Below, one piece after another: positions 1 to 5,995 of a DNA stretch of 9,770 nucleotides. Made by a program: the position numbers and the translations under genes. The DNA comes from Thermoplasmata archaeon (lineage in GTDB: Archaea; Thermoplasmatota; Thermoplasmata; Lutacidiplasmatales; UBA184). Under the pieces are notes generated by a model. The model saw nothing but the letters and a program-made list of their open reading frames with translations, made no database searches and was not told the DNA's origin. Where the stretch lies: contig JABEUK010000121.1 of NCBI GenBank assembly GCA_013044425.1, positions 1 to 9,770 on the forward strand. The letters run 5' to 3'. Numbering within the stretch: position 1 is the first letter of the stretch; each line of letters begins with the position of its first letter.

Positions 1-1
1 G

Positions 2-844
2 GTGCGCCGTATCGACGAGCCGCCGCTGCCGAAGGGCTGGGTGGGGAAGAGCTGGGGGTGCTGGACCGGAGCGCGCGCCACCCGGGGCAAGTGGATCCTG
101 TTCGTGGACGCGGACGTTCGGATGCATCCCGCGACCGTGCGCACGGTCCTCGAATGGGCCGAGCGTGAGGAAGCCGACCTCGTATCGATCGGATCCCGGA
201 TCGAGATGCGCTCGTTCTGGGAGCGGGTGGTCCTCCCCTTCTACGTCCAGATGGTGCTCGTCCATCTGCGGTCCTCGCGCGTCAACCGACGCCGATCGAG
301 AGCCGCCATGGCGAACGGCCAGTTCCTCCTCGTCCGCCGGGAAGCGTACGAACGGCTCGGGGGGCACGAGGCGGTCCGCGCTCTGGTCCTCGAGGACGTC
401 GCGCTCGCCGAGCGGTTCCGGAACGCCGATCGGTCCCTGCGGTTCGCCTGGGCGCCGGTTCTGGCCTCGACGAGGATGTACCGCGGACGAGAGGGGATGT
501 TCGACGGACTTCTCAAGACGGTCCACGGGACGAAGTACTCCTCCGCCGTGCAGATCGGACGCCTCGCCGGGCTGATCGGTCTCTTCCTCCTCCCGCTCGG
601 GCTCCTCCCCCTCGGGTGGGTGGTCGGTAGCACGGTCCTGATCGCCATGGGGGCGGTCCTATGGATCGCGCTCTTCGGGAAGCACATCGCCTTCGCCCGG
701 GCGGTCGGGGCGCCCGCCGCGTATGGTCTCCTCTACCCGGTCTCGGTCGCGTACTACATCGCGGTTCTCGCCGCTTCGATCGGTCGCGGGGGGTCCCGTC
801 GCCCGGTTTACTGGAAGGGACGGGCGTACGACATACGCCCGTGA
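2..844 (+). CDS. Family 2 glycosyltransferase, CrtQ/HpnB-like, membrane-anchored (5' end cut by window edge)
   Basis: This is the C-terminal part of a GT-A fold glycosyltransferase that would transfer a sugar from a nucleotide sugar to a lipid acceptor at the inner face of the membrane. The frame is open to the left edge, so the GTG at base 2 is unlikely to be the true start; about 90-100 N-terminal residues with the nucleotide-binding strand are probably missing. Counting from base 2, a GKSWGC segment (15-20) leads to the metal-binding FVDADV motif (DAD at 36-38). A GGH turn (120-122) precedes the acidic LEDVAL motif (E131-D132), the likely catalytic base region. Three hydrophobic segments lie at about 187-206, 210-226 and 240-260. 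The tail reads VYWKGRAYDI, very like the VEWKGRQYSI end of staphylococcal CrtQ as I remember it. The acceptor is unknown; hopanoid-linked HpnB proteins are the other close family. An aldehyde dehydrogenase follows on the same strand after 75 bases. Confidence 0.85.
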   Translation: MRRIDEPPLPKGWVGKSWGCWTGARATRGKWILFVDADVRMHPATVRTVLEWAEREEADLVSIGSRIEMRSFWERVVLPFYVQMVLVHLRSSRVNRRRSRAAMANGQFLLVRREAYERLGGHEAVRALVLEDVALAERFRNADRSLRFAWAPVLASTRMYRGREGMFDGLLKTVHGTKYSSAVQIGRLAGLIGLFLLPLGLLPLGWVVGSTVLIAMGAVLWIALFGKHIAFARAVGAPAAYGLLYPVSVAYYIAVLAASIGRGGSRRPVYWKGRAYDIRP

Positions 845-885
845 CGTCGGGGACCTTCCCCGGGGCCTTCGGACCCGGCCTCAAC

Positions 886-893
886 GCATATGT
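886..893 (+). promoter_or_regulatory. TATA-like box of the aldehyde dehydrogenase gene
   Basis: The sequence GCATATGT is centred about 30 bases before the ATG at 920. An ATG inside this box (890) opens the same frame. The spacing fits a leaderless transcript beginning at or near 920, so the box argues for the downstream ATG as the start. Confidence 0.4.
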
Positions 894-919
894 GGGCGCC
901 CCCCATCGAACCGGGCACC

Positions 920-2404
920 ATGGCGGAAGCGAACGGATCGGCGTACCAGCTCTTCATCGACGGTGCCGAGATCCCCGCGAGCCGCGGTGAGCGGGCCACG
1001 CTCACGGACCCCGCTACGGGGGAACCGATCGCCGACCTCGCCATCGGCGGGCGGGAGGACGCCCGCCACGCGATGGAAGCGGCCGAACGCGCATTCCGCG
1101 AATCCGGCTGGGCCGCGGAGGACGGAAGCGCGCGCGCACGGACGCTTCGCCGGCTGGCCGATCTGCTCGAAGCGGAAGCCGAGTCGATCGCGCGCCTGGA
1201 GACCCGCAACATGGGCAAACCGCTCCGCGAGTCGCGCGGAGATCTCCAGTACGTGGTCCGGACGCTCGAGTACGTCGGCGGGCTTGCCGACAAGATCCAG
1301 GGAGAGACGATCCCGGTCCCCGGACCGCGGTTGGCCTACACGCTGCGCGAGCCGCTCGGGGTCACGGTCCACATCGCCCCTTGGAACTACCCTCTGCTGC
1401 TCGCCGTCCGGTCCGTGGCCCCCGCCCTCGCGGCGGGGAACGCGGTCGTCCTCAAGCCGGCAAGTCTGACCCCCCTGACCGCCATCGCATTCGCCCGTCT
1501 CGCCCACCGGGCCGGCATCCCCAAAGGGATCCTCAACGTCGTGGTCGGCCCTGGGAAATCGGTTGGCGAAGCCCTCGCGCTCGATCCGCGCTGCCGCTCC
1601 ATCTCCTTCACGGGAAGCGGAGAGATCGGCCTGCGGATCGCCGAGATCGCCGCTCAGCGCGTGATCCCGGTCACGCTCGAACTCGGTGGCAAGAGCCCCG
1701 TGATCGTGTTCCCGGATGCCGACCTCGACCGGGCCGCGAAGGGGATCGGCCACGGGATCTTTGGGAACGCGGGACAAATGTGCTGGGCCGCCTCCCGACT
1801 CATCGTGCACGAGAGCGTGCACGCCCCGCTGCTCGAGAAGCTGCGCGCGATCGCCGACGCCACGAAGCTCGGTCCCGGGCTTGAGGACGGGATCGAGATG
1901 GGCCCCCTCGTCTCCGCCGACCAAGCCGTGCGGGTCCTTGAGTACGTTCGGAGCGCGGTCTCCGACGGCGGAGTCCTGGTGGCGGGCGGAGATCGCCCCG
2001 CCGAACCCCGGCTGGCGCACGGTCACTTCGTCCGCCCGACCGTGCTCGACCAGGTCCCTGGAGAGTCGCGGGCCGTTCGGGAGGAGATCTTCGGCCCGGT
2101 GCTATCCGTGGTCTCGTTCAAGGAGATCGAGGACGCGATCCGCATCGCCAACGACACCCGCTATGGACTGTTCGCGGCGATGTGGACGAAGGACCTCGCC
2201 ACCGCCCACACCGTCTCTCGGCGGCTCGAGGCTGGGATGGTGAGCATCAACGAAGCACCGAACACCTTCCCCCAGACCCCGTTCGGTGGGTTCAAGGAGA
2301 GCGGCATCGGCTTCGAACAGGGTACGAAGGTCCTCGAATCGTACACCCGCCGAAAGAACGTGATCGTGAACGTGGCCATCCCCCGGAAGAAGGCGGGTGC
2401 CTAG
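920..2404 (+). CDS. NAD(P)-dependent aldehyde dehydrogenase
   Basis: This is a complete ALDH-superfamily enzyme of 494 residues, the usual family length, oxidising an aldehyde to the carboxylate with NAD or NADP in the cytosol. All the landmarks are present: the substrate/transition-state asparagine in APWNYP (N156), the cofactor-binding lysine in VVLKPAS (K179), the Rossmann turn FTGSGEIG (about 230-237), the general-base glutamate in LELGGKSP (E254), the catalytic cysteine in GNAGQMCWAASR (C288) and the cofactor-ribose glutamate in EEIFGPV (E389). The C-terminal PFGGFKESGIG block is also intact. I chose ATG 920 over ATG 890 because a TATA-like box overlaps 890, and because the ten extra residues are not part of the fold. 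The substrate cannot be read from the sequence; betaine-aldehyde-type and broad-range enzymes share these motifs. The upstream neighbour is a CrtQ-like glycosyltransferase, which allows a lipid or carotenoid aldehyde as substrate (inference). Confidence 0.95.
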   Translation: MAEANGSAYQLFIDGAEIPASRGERATLTDPATGEPIADLAIGGREDARHAMEAAERAFRESGWAAEDGSARARTLRRLADLLEAEAESIARLETRNMGKPLRESRGDLQYVVRTLEYVGGLADKIQGETIPVPGPRLAYTLREPLGVTVHIAPWNYPLLLAVRSVAPALAAGNAVVLKPASLTPLTAIAFARLAHRAGIPKGILNVVVGPGKSVGEALALDPRCRSISFTGSGEIGLRIAEIAAQRVIPVTLELGGKSPVIVFPDADLDRAAKGIGHGIFGNAGQMCWAASRLIVHESVHAPLLEKLRAIADATKLGPGLEDGIEMGPLVSADQAVRVLEYVRSAVSDGGVLVAGGDRPAEPRLAHGHFVRPTVLDQVPGESRAVREEIFGPVLSVVSFKEIEDAIRIANDTRYGLFAAMWTKDLATAHTVSRRLEAGMVSINEAPNTFPQTPFGGFKESGIGFEQGTKVLESYTRRKNVIVNVAIPRKKAGA

Positions 2405-2480
2405 GCGAGCACGAGACATGGCACCGGCAGGTTCGTACGAAACCCCCTAAGAACCTCCCGAGACTCGGAGGCTGTCCACG

Positions 2481-3098
2481 ATGCCGGAGTCGGTCCCCCT
2501 CTCGACAACGTGGGGGGAGTGCGCGTTCTGCGGGAACGCCGTGCCCCCGACGTCCGCCGCCTGCCCAATCTGTGGGGCGGGCGAGCCCGTGCGCGCCGGG
2601 ACGATATCGAGAGCTCCTCGCAGGGTCCAGCGACGCCTCAAGCTGCTCGGAGCGTTTCGGGTCCTCATCGTGGTCGGCGTGGTGGCGGCGCTCGCCTTCC
2701 TCGTCATCCAGCCGGTCCTCTCTGGACCTCCGGTCCTTACCGATCCCCTGACCACTTCGGGGACGTACACGATCGGCGCGGGGAACTCCACGGTGCTGGC
2801 GGGCGAGGTCAGCGGTGAGGACTTCATCACCGGCAACTTGTCGGTGATCGCTCCGGTCGGCACGGCGATCGGACTGACCGTGTACAACACGACCGAGTAC
2901 ACGCAGTTCCTCGCCGGAGACAATCCCCAGAACCAGTCGTCGTACAGCCCGCGAAATTCGGGCCCGATCACCTTTGCGGCCGATTACACGGATACGTACT
3001 ACTTCGTGTTCTCGAACCCGTACCCGACCACGAGCGGCATCACCGTGACCGTCTACATCGCGACCCAGTACCAGACGAACGTGAACTCGTTCGCCTAG
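2481..3098 (+). CDS. Unrecognised zinc-ribbon, single-pass membrane protein with a probable outside beta domain
   Basis: I do not recognise this 205-residue protein. It has three visible parts. Residues 14-31 form a small zinc ribbon (C14-x2-C17 and C28-x2-C31, in CAFCG and CPICG). A basic stretch (RRVQRRLK, 47-54) is followed by one hydrophobic helix at about 59-80, so the positive-inside rule places the zinc ribbon in the cytoplasm. Residues 81-205 are rich in Thr, Ser, Asn, Tyr and Val and look like a beta-strand domain outside the cell; they carry possible N-glycosylation sequons at N102, N119, N136 and N151. The segment DTYYFVFSNPY (171-181) faintly recalls beta-sandwich folds of the GOLD/emp24 type, but I would not assign it. 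The gene lies alone after the aldehyde dehydrogenase and converges with kptA across 11 bases. A weak TATA-like CCTAAGAA (2446-2453) is centred about 31 bases before the ATG. Confidence 0.8.
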   Translation: MPESVPLSTTWGECAFCGNAVPPTSAACPICGAGEPVRAGTISRAPRRVQRRLKLLGAFRVLIVVGVVAALAFLVIQPVLSGPPVLTDPLTTSGTYTIGAGNSTVLAGEVSGEDFITGNLSVIAPVGTAIGLTVYNTTEYTQFLAGDNPQNQSSYSPRNSGPITFAADYTDTYYFVFSNPYPTTSGITVTVYIATQYQTNVNSFA

Positions 3099-3109
3099 CC
3101 GGGTCGCCC

Positions 3110-3766
3110 CTACTCGGCGGCGTCGCTCGGAGGGGTGGGCACCCGGGCGAGATACTCCGGGGGAACCTGATCGGTGAGAAAGACCGTCTTGCCCGCCCGC
3201 ATGATCACCAGGCCGTCTCCGCGTGCGCGCTTCGCATCGATCTCGAGGATCACCGGGTTCGGGCGCCGGACCGAGCCGGCGTTCCGGGCGTCCTGGGCGG
3301 TCTTCGACAGGTGCACCTTGCGCCGGTCCGACGGCTTGAGGCCCACCTCCAGGACGATGGCGGCTTCCTCCTCGGTCACGGGGTAGTAGAGCTGGTCGGG
3401 CACGTTCTCGGTCGGCAGATCGAGCGCGACCTCGAGCGTATGACCGTAGGTCGCGCGGATCCGGTCGTCCCGGACCTCGTACCGTCCCTTCGCGTCGGTT
3501 TCCGCGATCGCCACCAAGTGGTGGACGCGCAGCCAGTGGTAGGCGCGGTGCTGCTGGGAGACGGCGCGGACGATCTGGGGCAGCGAGACCCAGCCGTGCT
3601 CGTCCATCGTGAGGTGGTAGCGGTCGGGGAAGTGGCGCAGGATGCCCGTCAGGATCCGGCCGAGGTGGTCGAGCTCCCGGTCGTCCATGAGGAACTTCGA
3701 GGGTTGCCCGCAGACCGGGCAGCTGTCGCCTCGAAAGTAGCCGTGCTGATCGCACTCCTTCAACAT
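3110..3766 (-). CDS. kptA: RNA 2'-phosphotransferase (Tpt1/KptA) with N-terminal zinc ribbon
   Basis: The 218-residue product belongs to the KptA/Tpt1 family, which removes an internal 2'-phosphate from RNA using NAD+, releasing ADP-ribose 1'',2''-cyclic phosphate and nicotinamide. An N-terminal zinc knuckle (C5, H8, C16, C19) precedes the winged-helix RNA lobe. Family hallmarks follow: LRH (R44-H45), the MDEHGWV turn (54-60), IRATYGH (R104, H109), GLKPSDRRKVHLS (142-154), PVILEIDA (171-178) and FLTDQVPPEYL (196-206). By analogy with yeast Tpt1 the catalytic set would be R44, H45, R104 and R167 or R168 (inference). The usual NAD-site LYHGT is replaced by LYYPV at 126-130. The gene lies 13 bases after rpoL, with a weak GGGGA ribosome-binding candidate, so the two are probably one transcript. 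The substrate is uncertain, because RtcB-type archaeal tRNA ligation does not leave a 2'-phosphate. Confidence 0.93.
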   Translation of the reverse strand: MLKECDQHGYFRGDSCPVCGQPSKFLMDDRELDHLGRILTGILRHFPDRYHLTMDEHGWVSLPQIVRAVSQQHRAYHWLRVHHLVAIAETDAKGRYEVRDDRIRATYGHTLEVALDLPTENVPDQLYYPVTEEEAAIVLEVGLKPSDRRKVHLSKTAQDARNAGSVRRPNPVILEIDAKRARGDGLVIMRAGKTVFLTDQVPPEYLARVPTPPSDAAE

Positions 3767-3779
3767 CGGGCGCGGTCCC

Positions 3780-4067
3780 CTACGTTCGGATCTTGTCGGC
3801 CTTCTTGTCGAAATCCGTGACCAGGTCGCCGTACATGTCCGCGAGATCCTTGAGGACCCGCTTGAGCACCTGCTGGGGCTTCTCGCCCTTGGTCTTCAGG
3901 TAGAGCGTCGGCCGGTCGAGGTACGGATGCCCGAGATAGTACCGGGCCTCCACGACCTTCTCTTCCCGCTGCAAGGCTTCCACCAAGGGGATGAGGAGGG
4001 TCTCCTCACCCTGCGGAAGCTCCAAGCGGAGCGTGTCCGATTCTCGTTCTGCGACTCGAACGTCCAT
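3780..4067 (-). CDS. rpoL: DNA-directed RNA polymerase subunit L (Rpo11)
   Basis: This 95-residue protein is the archaeal Rpo11/L subunit, homologous to eukaryotic RPB11/AC19 and to the N-terminal domain of bacterial alpha. It pairs with Rpo3 (subunit D) to form the assembly platform of RNA polymerase. The family pattern is complete: an N-terminal strand, the LPQGEETLLIPLVEALQ segment (18-34) where HTL-type motifs normally sit, ARYYLGHPYLDRPTLYLKTK (41-60), and a final amphipathic helix ending in DLVTDFDKKAD. The length matches the family. The usual acidic ED-HT pair is varied here (EETLLIPL), which is tolerable divergence. The gene heads a minus-strand pair with kptA and is divergent from purD. 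A TATA-like TTCTTAAG lies at 4103-4110, giving a short leader of about 10-12 bases. Confidence 0.93.
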   Translation of the reverse strand: MDVRVAERESDTLRLELPQGEETLLIPLVEALQREEKVVEARYYLGHPYLDRPTLYLKTKGEKPQQVLKRVLKDLADMYGDLVTDFDKKADKIRT

Positions 4068-4102
4068 CGGCGGCCTATGGGAAACGGGCCACTAGGGCCC
4101 CG

Positions 4103-4110
4103 TTCTTAAG
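4103..4110 (-). promoter_or_regulatory. TATA-like box of the rpoL-kptA unit
   Basis: On the minus strand the sequence reads CTTAAGAA, in an otherwise GC-rich gap. It is centred about 39 bases before the rpoL ATG. With normal archaeal spacing transcription would begin near 4080, leaving a leader of about 12 bases. No competing box is closer. Confidence 0.35.
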
Positions 4111-4195
4111 GGTGGCGGGGCCGTGTGCGCGGCGACCCGCGCTCCCCCGCGCGCGGCGGCGCACCGACCCGCCGCGGACCCCTCCACCCCGACGC

Positions 4196-4205
4196 GCCTA
4201 TAACT
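4196..4205 (+). promoter_or_regulatory. TATA-like box of purD
   Basis: The sequence GCCTATAACT is centred about 28 bases before the ATG at 4229, the spacing expected for a leaderless archaeal transcript. It helps fix the purD start at 4229, although the frame stays open back to about 4112. Confidence 0.6.
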
Positions 4206-4228
4206 CCTCCAGCTTCCTCCCCGACCGA

Positions 4229-5632
4229 ATGCGCGTGCTGGTGGTCGGAGGCGGAGCCCGGGAGCACGCGATCGCCCGCACCCTGTCCATCGCCGGGGCC
4301 GAGCTGGTCCACATCGCTCCCCACACCAACCCGGGTATCGCGCGACTCGCCCGCGCCACCGCTCGCTCGGAGATTACGGACGCCGACGCGGTCGTGACCT
4401 TCGCCGAGCGCCAGGAGATCGATTACGCGGTGATCGGCCCCGAGGCCGCGCTCGCCGCCGGGGTCACGGACGCATTGCGCGCCGCGGAGATCTCCGTCGT
4501 GGGACCCTCCGCCTCGGGGGCCCGGATCGAGTCGTCGAAACTGTTCTGCCGCGAGCTGCTCGCCCGCAACGGGGTCGGGGGACAGCCGCGATTCGAAGCA
4601 CCCCGGAGCCTAGAGGAGGTCGACGCCCTCGCGGAGCGCTTCGGAGGCCCGTTCGTGGTCAAACCGAGCGGGCTCACCGCCGGCAAGGGGGTCTGGGTCC
4701 AAGGGTCGGATTTCATCGAGGCGAAGGAGGGCGCGGCCTACGCCAAGAGCCTCCTCGTGCAGGGCCAGCGGGTCCTCCTCGAAGAGAAGCTCGTCGGCGA
4801 AGAGTTCAGCCTCATGGCGTTCGTCACCGACTCCGGCATCTATCCGATGCCCGCCGTGCAGGACTTCAAGCGCGCCTTGGAAGGGGACAAGGGTGGCAAC
4901 ACTGGAGGGATGGGCGCCTACTCCCAGCGCGACCACCTCCTACCGTTCCTCCCGGCGGCCGACCGCGACGCCGCGGTCGAGATCATCCGACAGAGCGTCG
5001 CGGCGCTCCGAACGGAGGGGATTGAGTACCGCGGGATCCTCTACGGTGGGTTCATGCTCACGGCTCAGGGGCCCAAGCTCGTGGAGTTCAACGCTCGCTT
5101 CGGCGACCCGGAATCGATCAACGTCCTCTCGCTGTACGAGGAGGGGAACTTCGACGAGCTCATGTTCGGGGTCGCGAGCGGCCGGGTGGACCCGAACCTG
5201 GTGCGGTTCCGCCTGCGGTCGACCGTGCTGAAGTACATCGTCCCCCCCGGGTACGGCGACAAGCCCCACGCCGGGGGAATCCTTCGATTGGATGAGCCCG
5301 CGATCGAGGCGGCGGGAGTCCACGTCTACTTCGGGAGCGTCGAGGAGGTAGGTCCATCCGCTATGCAGCTCGGTTCGGGCCGGGGCATCGCGCTGGTCGG
5401 AGAGGCGAGCGCGATCCACGAGGCCGGAACTCGGGTCGAGACCGCCCTCGCGCACGTCCAGGGCGAGTTCTACGTGCGCCACGACATTGGGACCAACGAG
5501 GACCTTGCGCGCCGGCGCGAGCACATGCGCCAGATCCTCTCTCCGGGCGCGAAACCGTCGCCCCTTCCCTTGAGCGTCGCTCCGGCCGCGGCTCCCCCGT
5601 CGAGCGCTGCGTCGCCGGACCGGTTCCTGTAG
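4229..5632 (+). CDS. purD: Phosphoribosylamine-glycine ligase (GAR synthetase)
   Basis: PurD catalyses the second step of de novo purine synthesis, joining glycine to 5-phosphoribosylamine with ATP to give glycinamide ribonucleotide, in the cytosol. The 467-residue product has the N-terminal MRVLVVGGGAREHA motif, the ATP-grasp elements PFVVKPSGLTAGKGV (141-155) and QDFKRALEGDKGGNTGGMGA (211-230), the metal/ATP motif EFNARFGDPE (286-295), and the C-terminal GGI/FGS lobe (349-370). The conserved core ends near residue 437. The last 30 residues are a Pro/Ala/Ser-rich tail not expected in the family. The ATG at 4229 is chosen because it begins the Rossmann strand exactly and has a TATA-like box 28 bases upstream. 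No other pur gene is in view, so purD is not in a purine cluster here. It is divergent from rpoL and is followed by TFS after 54 bases. Confidence 0.97.
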   Translation: MRVLVVGGGAREHAIARTLSIAGAELVHIAPHTNPGIARLARATARSEITDADAVVTFAERQEIDYAVIGPEAALAAGVTDALRAAEISVVGPSASGARIESSKLFCRELLARNGVGGQPRFEAPRSLEEVDALAERFGGPFVVKPSGLTAGKGVWVQGSDFIEAKEGAAYAKSLLVQGQRVLLEEKLVGEEFSLMAFVTDSGIYPMPAVQDFKRALEGDKGGNTGGMGAYSQRDHLLPFLPAADRDAAVEIIRQSVAALRTEGIEYRGILYGGFMLTAQGPKLVEFNARFGDPESINVLSLYEEGNFDELMFGVASGRVDPNLVRFRLRSTVLKYIVPPGYGDKPHAGGILRLDEPAIEAAGVHVYFGSVEEVGPSAMQLGSGRGIALVGEASAIHEAGTRVETALAHVQGEFYVRHDIGTNEDLARRREHMRQILSPGAKPSPLPLSVAPAAAPPSSAASPDRFL

Positions 5633-5651
5633 CTGGCCCCCCGCGCGAAGG

Positions 5652-5660
5652 GTCAAATAC
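5652..5660 (+). promoter_or_regulatory. TATA-like box of the TFS-asnS unit
   Basis: The sequence GTCAAATAC is the only A/T-rich stretch in the 54-base gap between purD and TFS, and is centred about 31 bases before the TFS ATG. A purine-rich GCGAAGG just upstream could act as the TFB recognition element. No T-tract that could terminate purD is visible in the gap, so read-through from purD is possible. Confidence 0.4.
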
Positions 5661-5686
5661 GGTCGGCTCCCTCGAATCGTCTCTCC

Positions 5687-5995
5687 ATGTTTTGCCCCAA
5701 GTGCAAGCGCTTGATGCGACCGGACACCGCTTCCCACCGCTGGGTCTGCCCGGCGTGCGGAGCCACCGTCCCCCTCGGCTCGGGCAAAGAGGTCGGCCGC
5801 TCGACCCCTAAGGAGCGCGAGGTCTCGGTCGTGGAGACGAAGTCGGTGACGCTGCCGACGACGAACGAGGTTTGTCCCAAGTGCGGCAACGACACCGCCT
5901 ACAGTGTGCTCCGCCAGACCCGGGGAGCGGACGAACCCGAGACCCGGATCTTCGAGTGCACGGCGTGCGGCCACAAGTGGCGGGAGTACCAATGA
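5687..5995 (+). CDS. tfs: Transcription elongation/cleavage factor TFS
   Basis: TFS is the archaeal counterpart of the TFIIS C-terminal domain. It enters the RNA polymerase secondary channel and stimulates transcript cleavage in backtracked complexes, allowing rescue and proofreading. The 102-residue product has two zinc ribbons: an N-terminal one (C3, C6, C21, C24) resembling Rpb9, and a C-terminal one (C63, C66, C91, C94). The second carries the invariant acidic tip as D82-E83 in RGADEPETRIF, the residues that position the cleavage metal ion, so the protein should be an active factor rather than an inhibitory paralogue. A linker of about 38 residues joins the ribbons. The length is typical. 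Its stop overlaps the asnS start (ATGA at 5992-5995), so the two are probably co-transcribed and translationally coupled. Confidence 0.96.
   Translation: MFCPKCKRLMRPDTASHRWVCPACGATVPLGSGKEVGRSTPKEREVSVVETKSVTLPTTNEVCPKCGNDTAYSVLRQTRGADEPETRIFECTACGHKWREYQ

Noticed and set aside
845..919. Small gene or RNA between the glycosyltransferase and the aldehyde dehydrogenase
   Set aside because: The 75 bases contain only GC-rich sequence with a short CCCCGGGG symmetry and the promoter of the next gene.
881..2026. A 381-codon minus-strand open frame opposite the aldehyde dehydrogenase
   Set aside because: The sense strand encodes a complete enzyme with every catalytic residue; the antisense frame has only low-complexity charged sequence.
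2292..3755. A 487-codon open frame on the minus strand spanning the zinc-ribbon gene and kptA
   Set aside because: It is Arg/Pro/Gly-rich with no family motif and is explained by GC-rich codon bias of the real genes overlapping it. Both overlapped genes have clear domains.
4112..4228. A longer purD start giving 39 extra N-terminal residues
   Set aside because: The extra residues are Arg/Pro-rich and precede the exact Rossmann start MRVLVVGGG, and the TATA-like box at 4196-4205 would lie inside the coding region.
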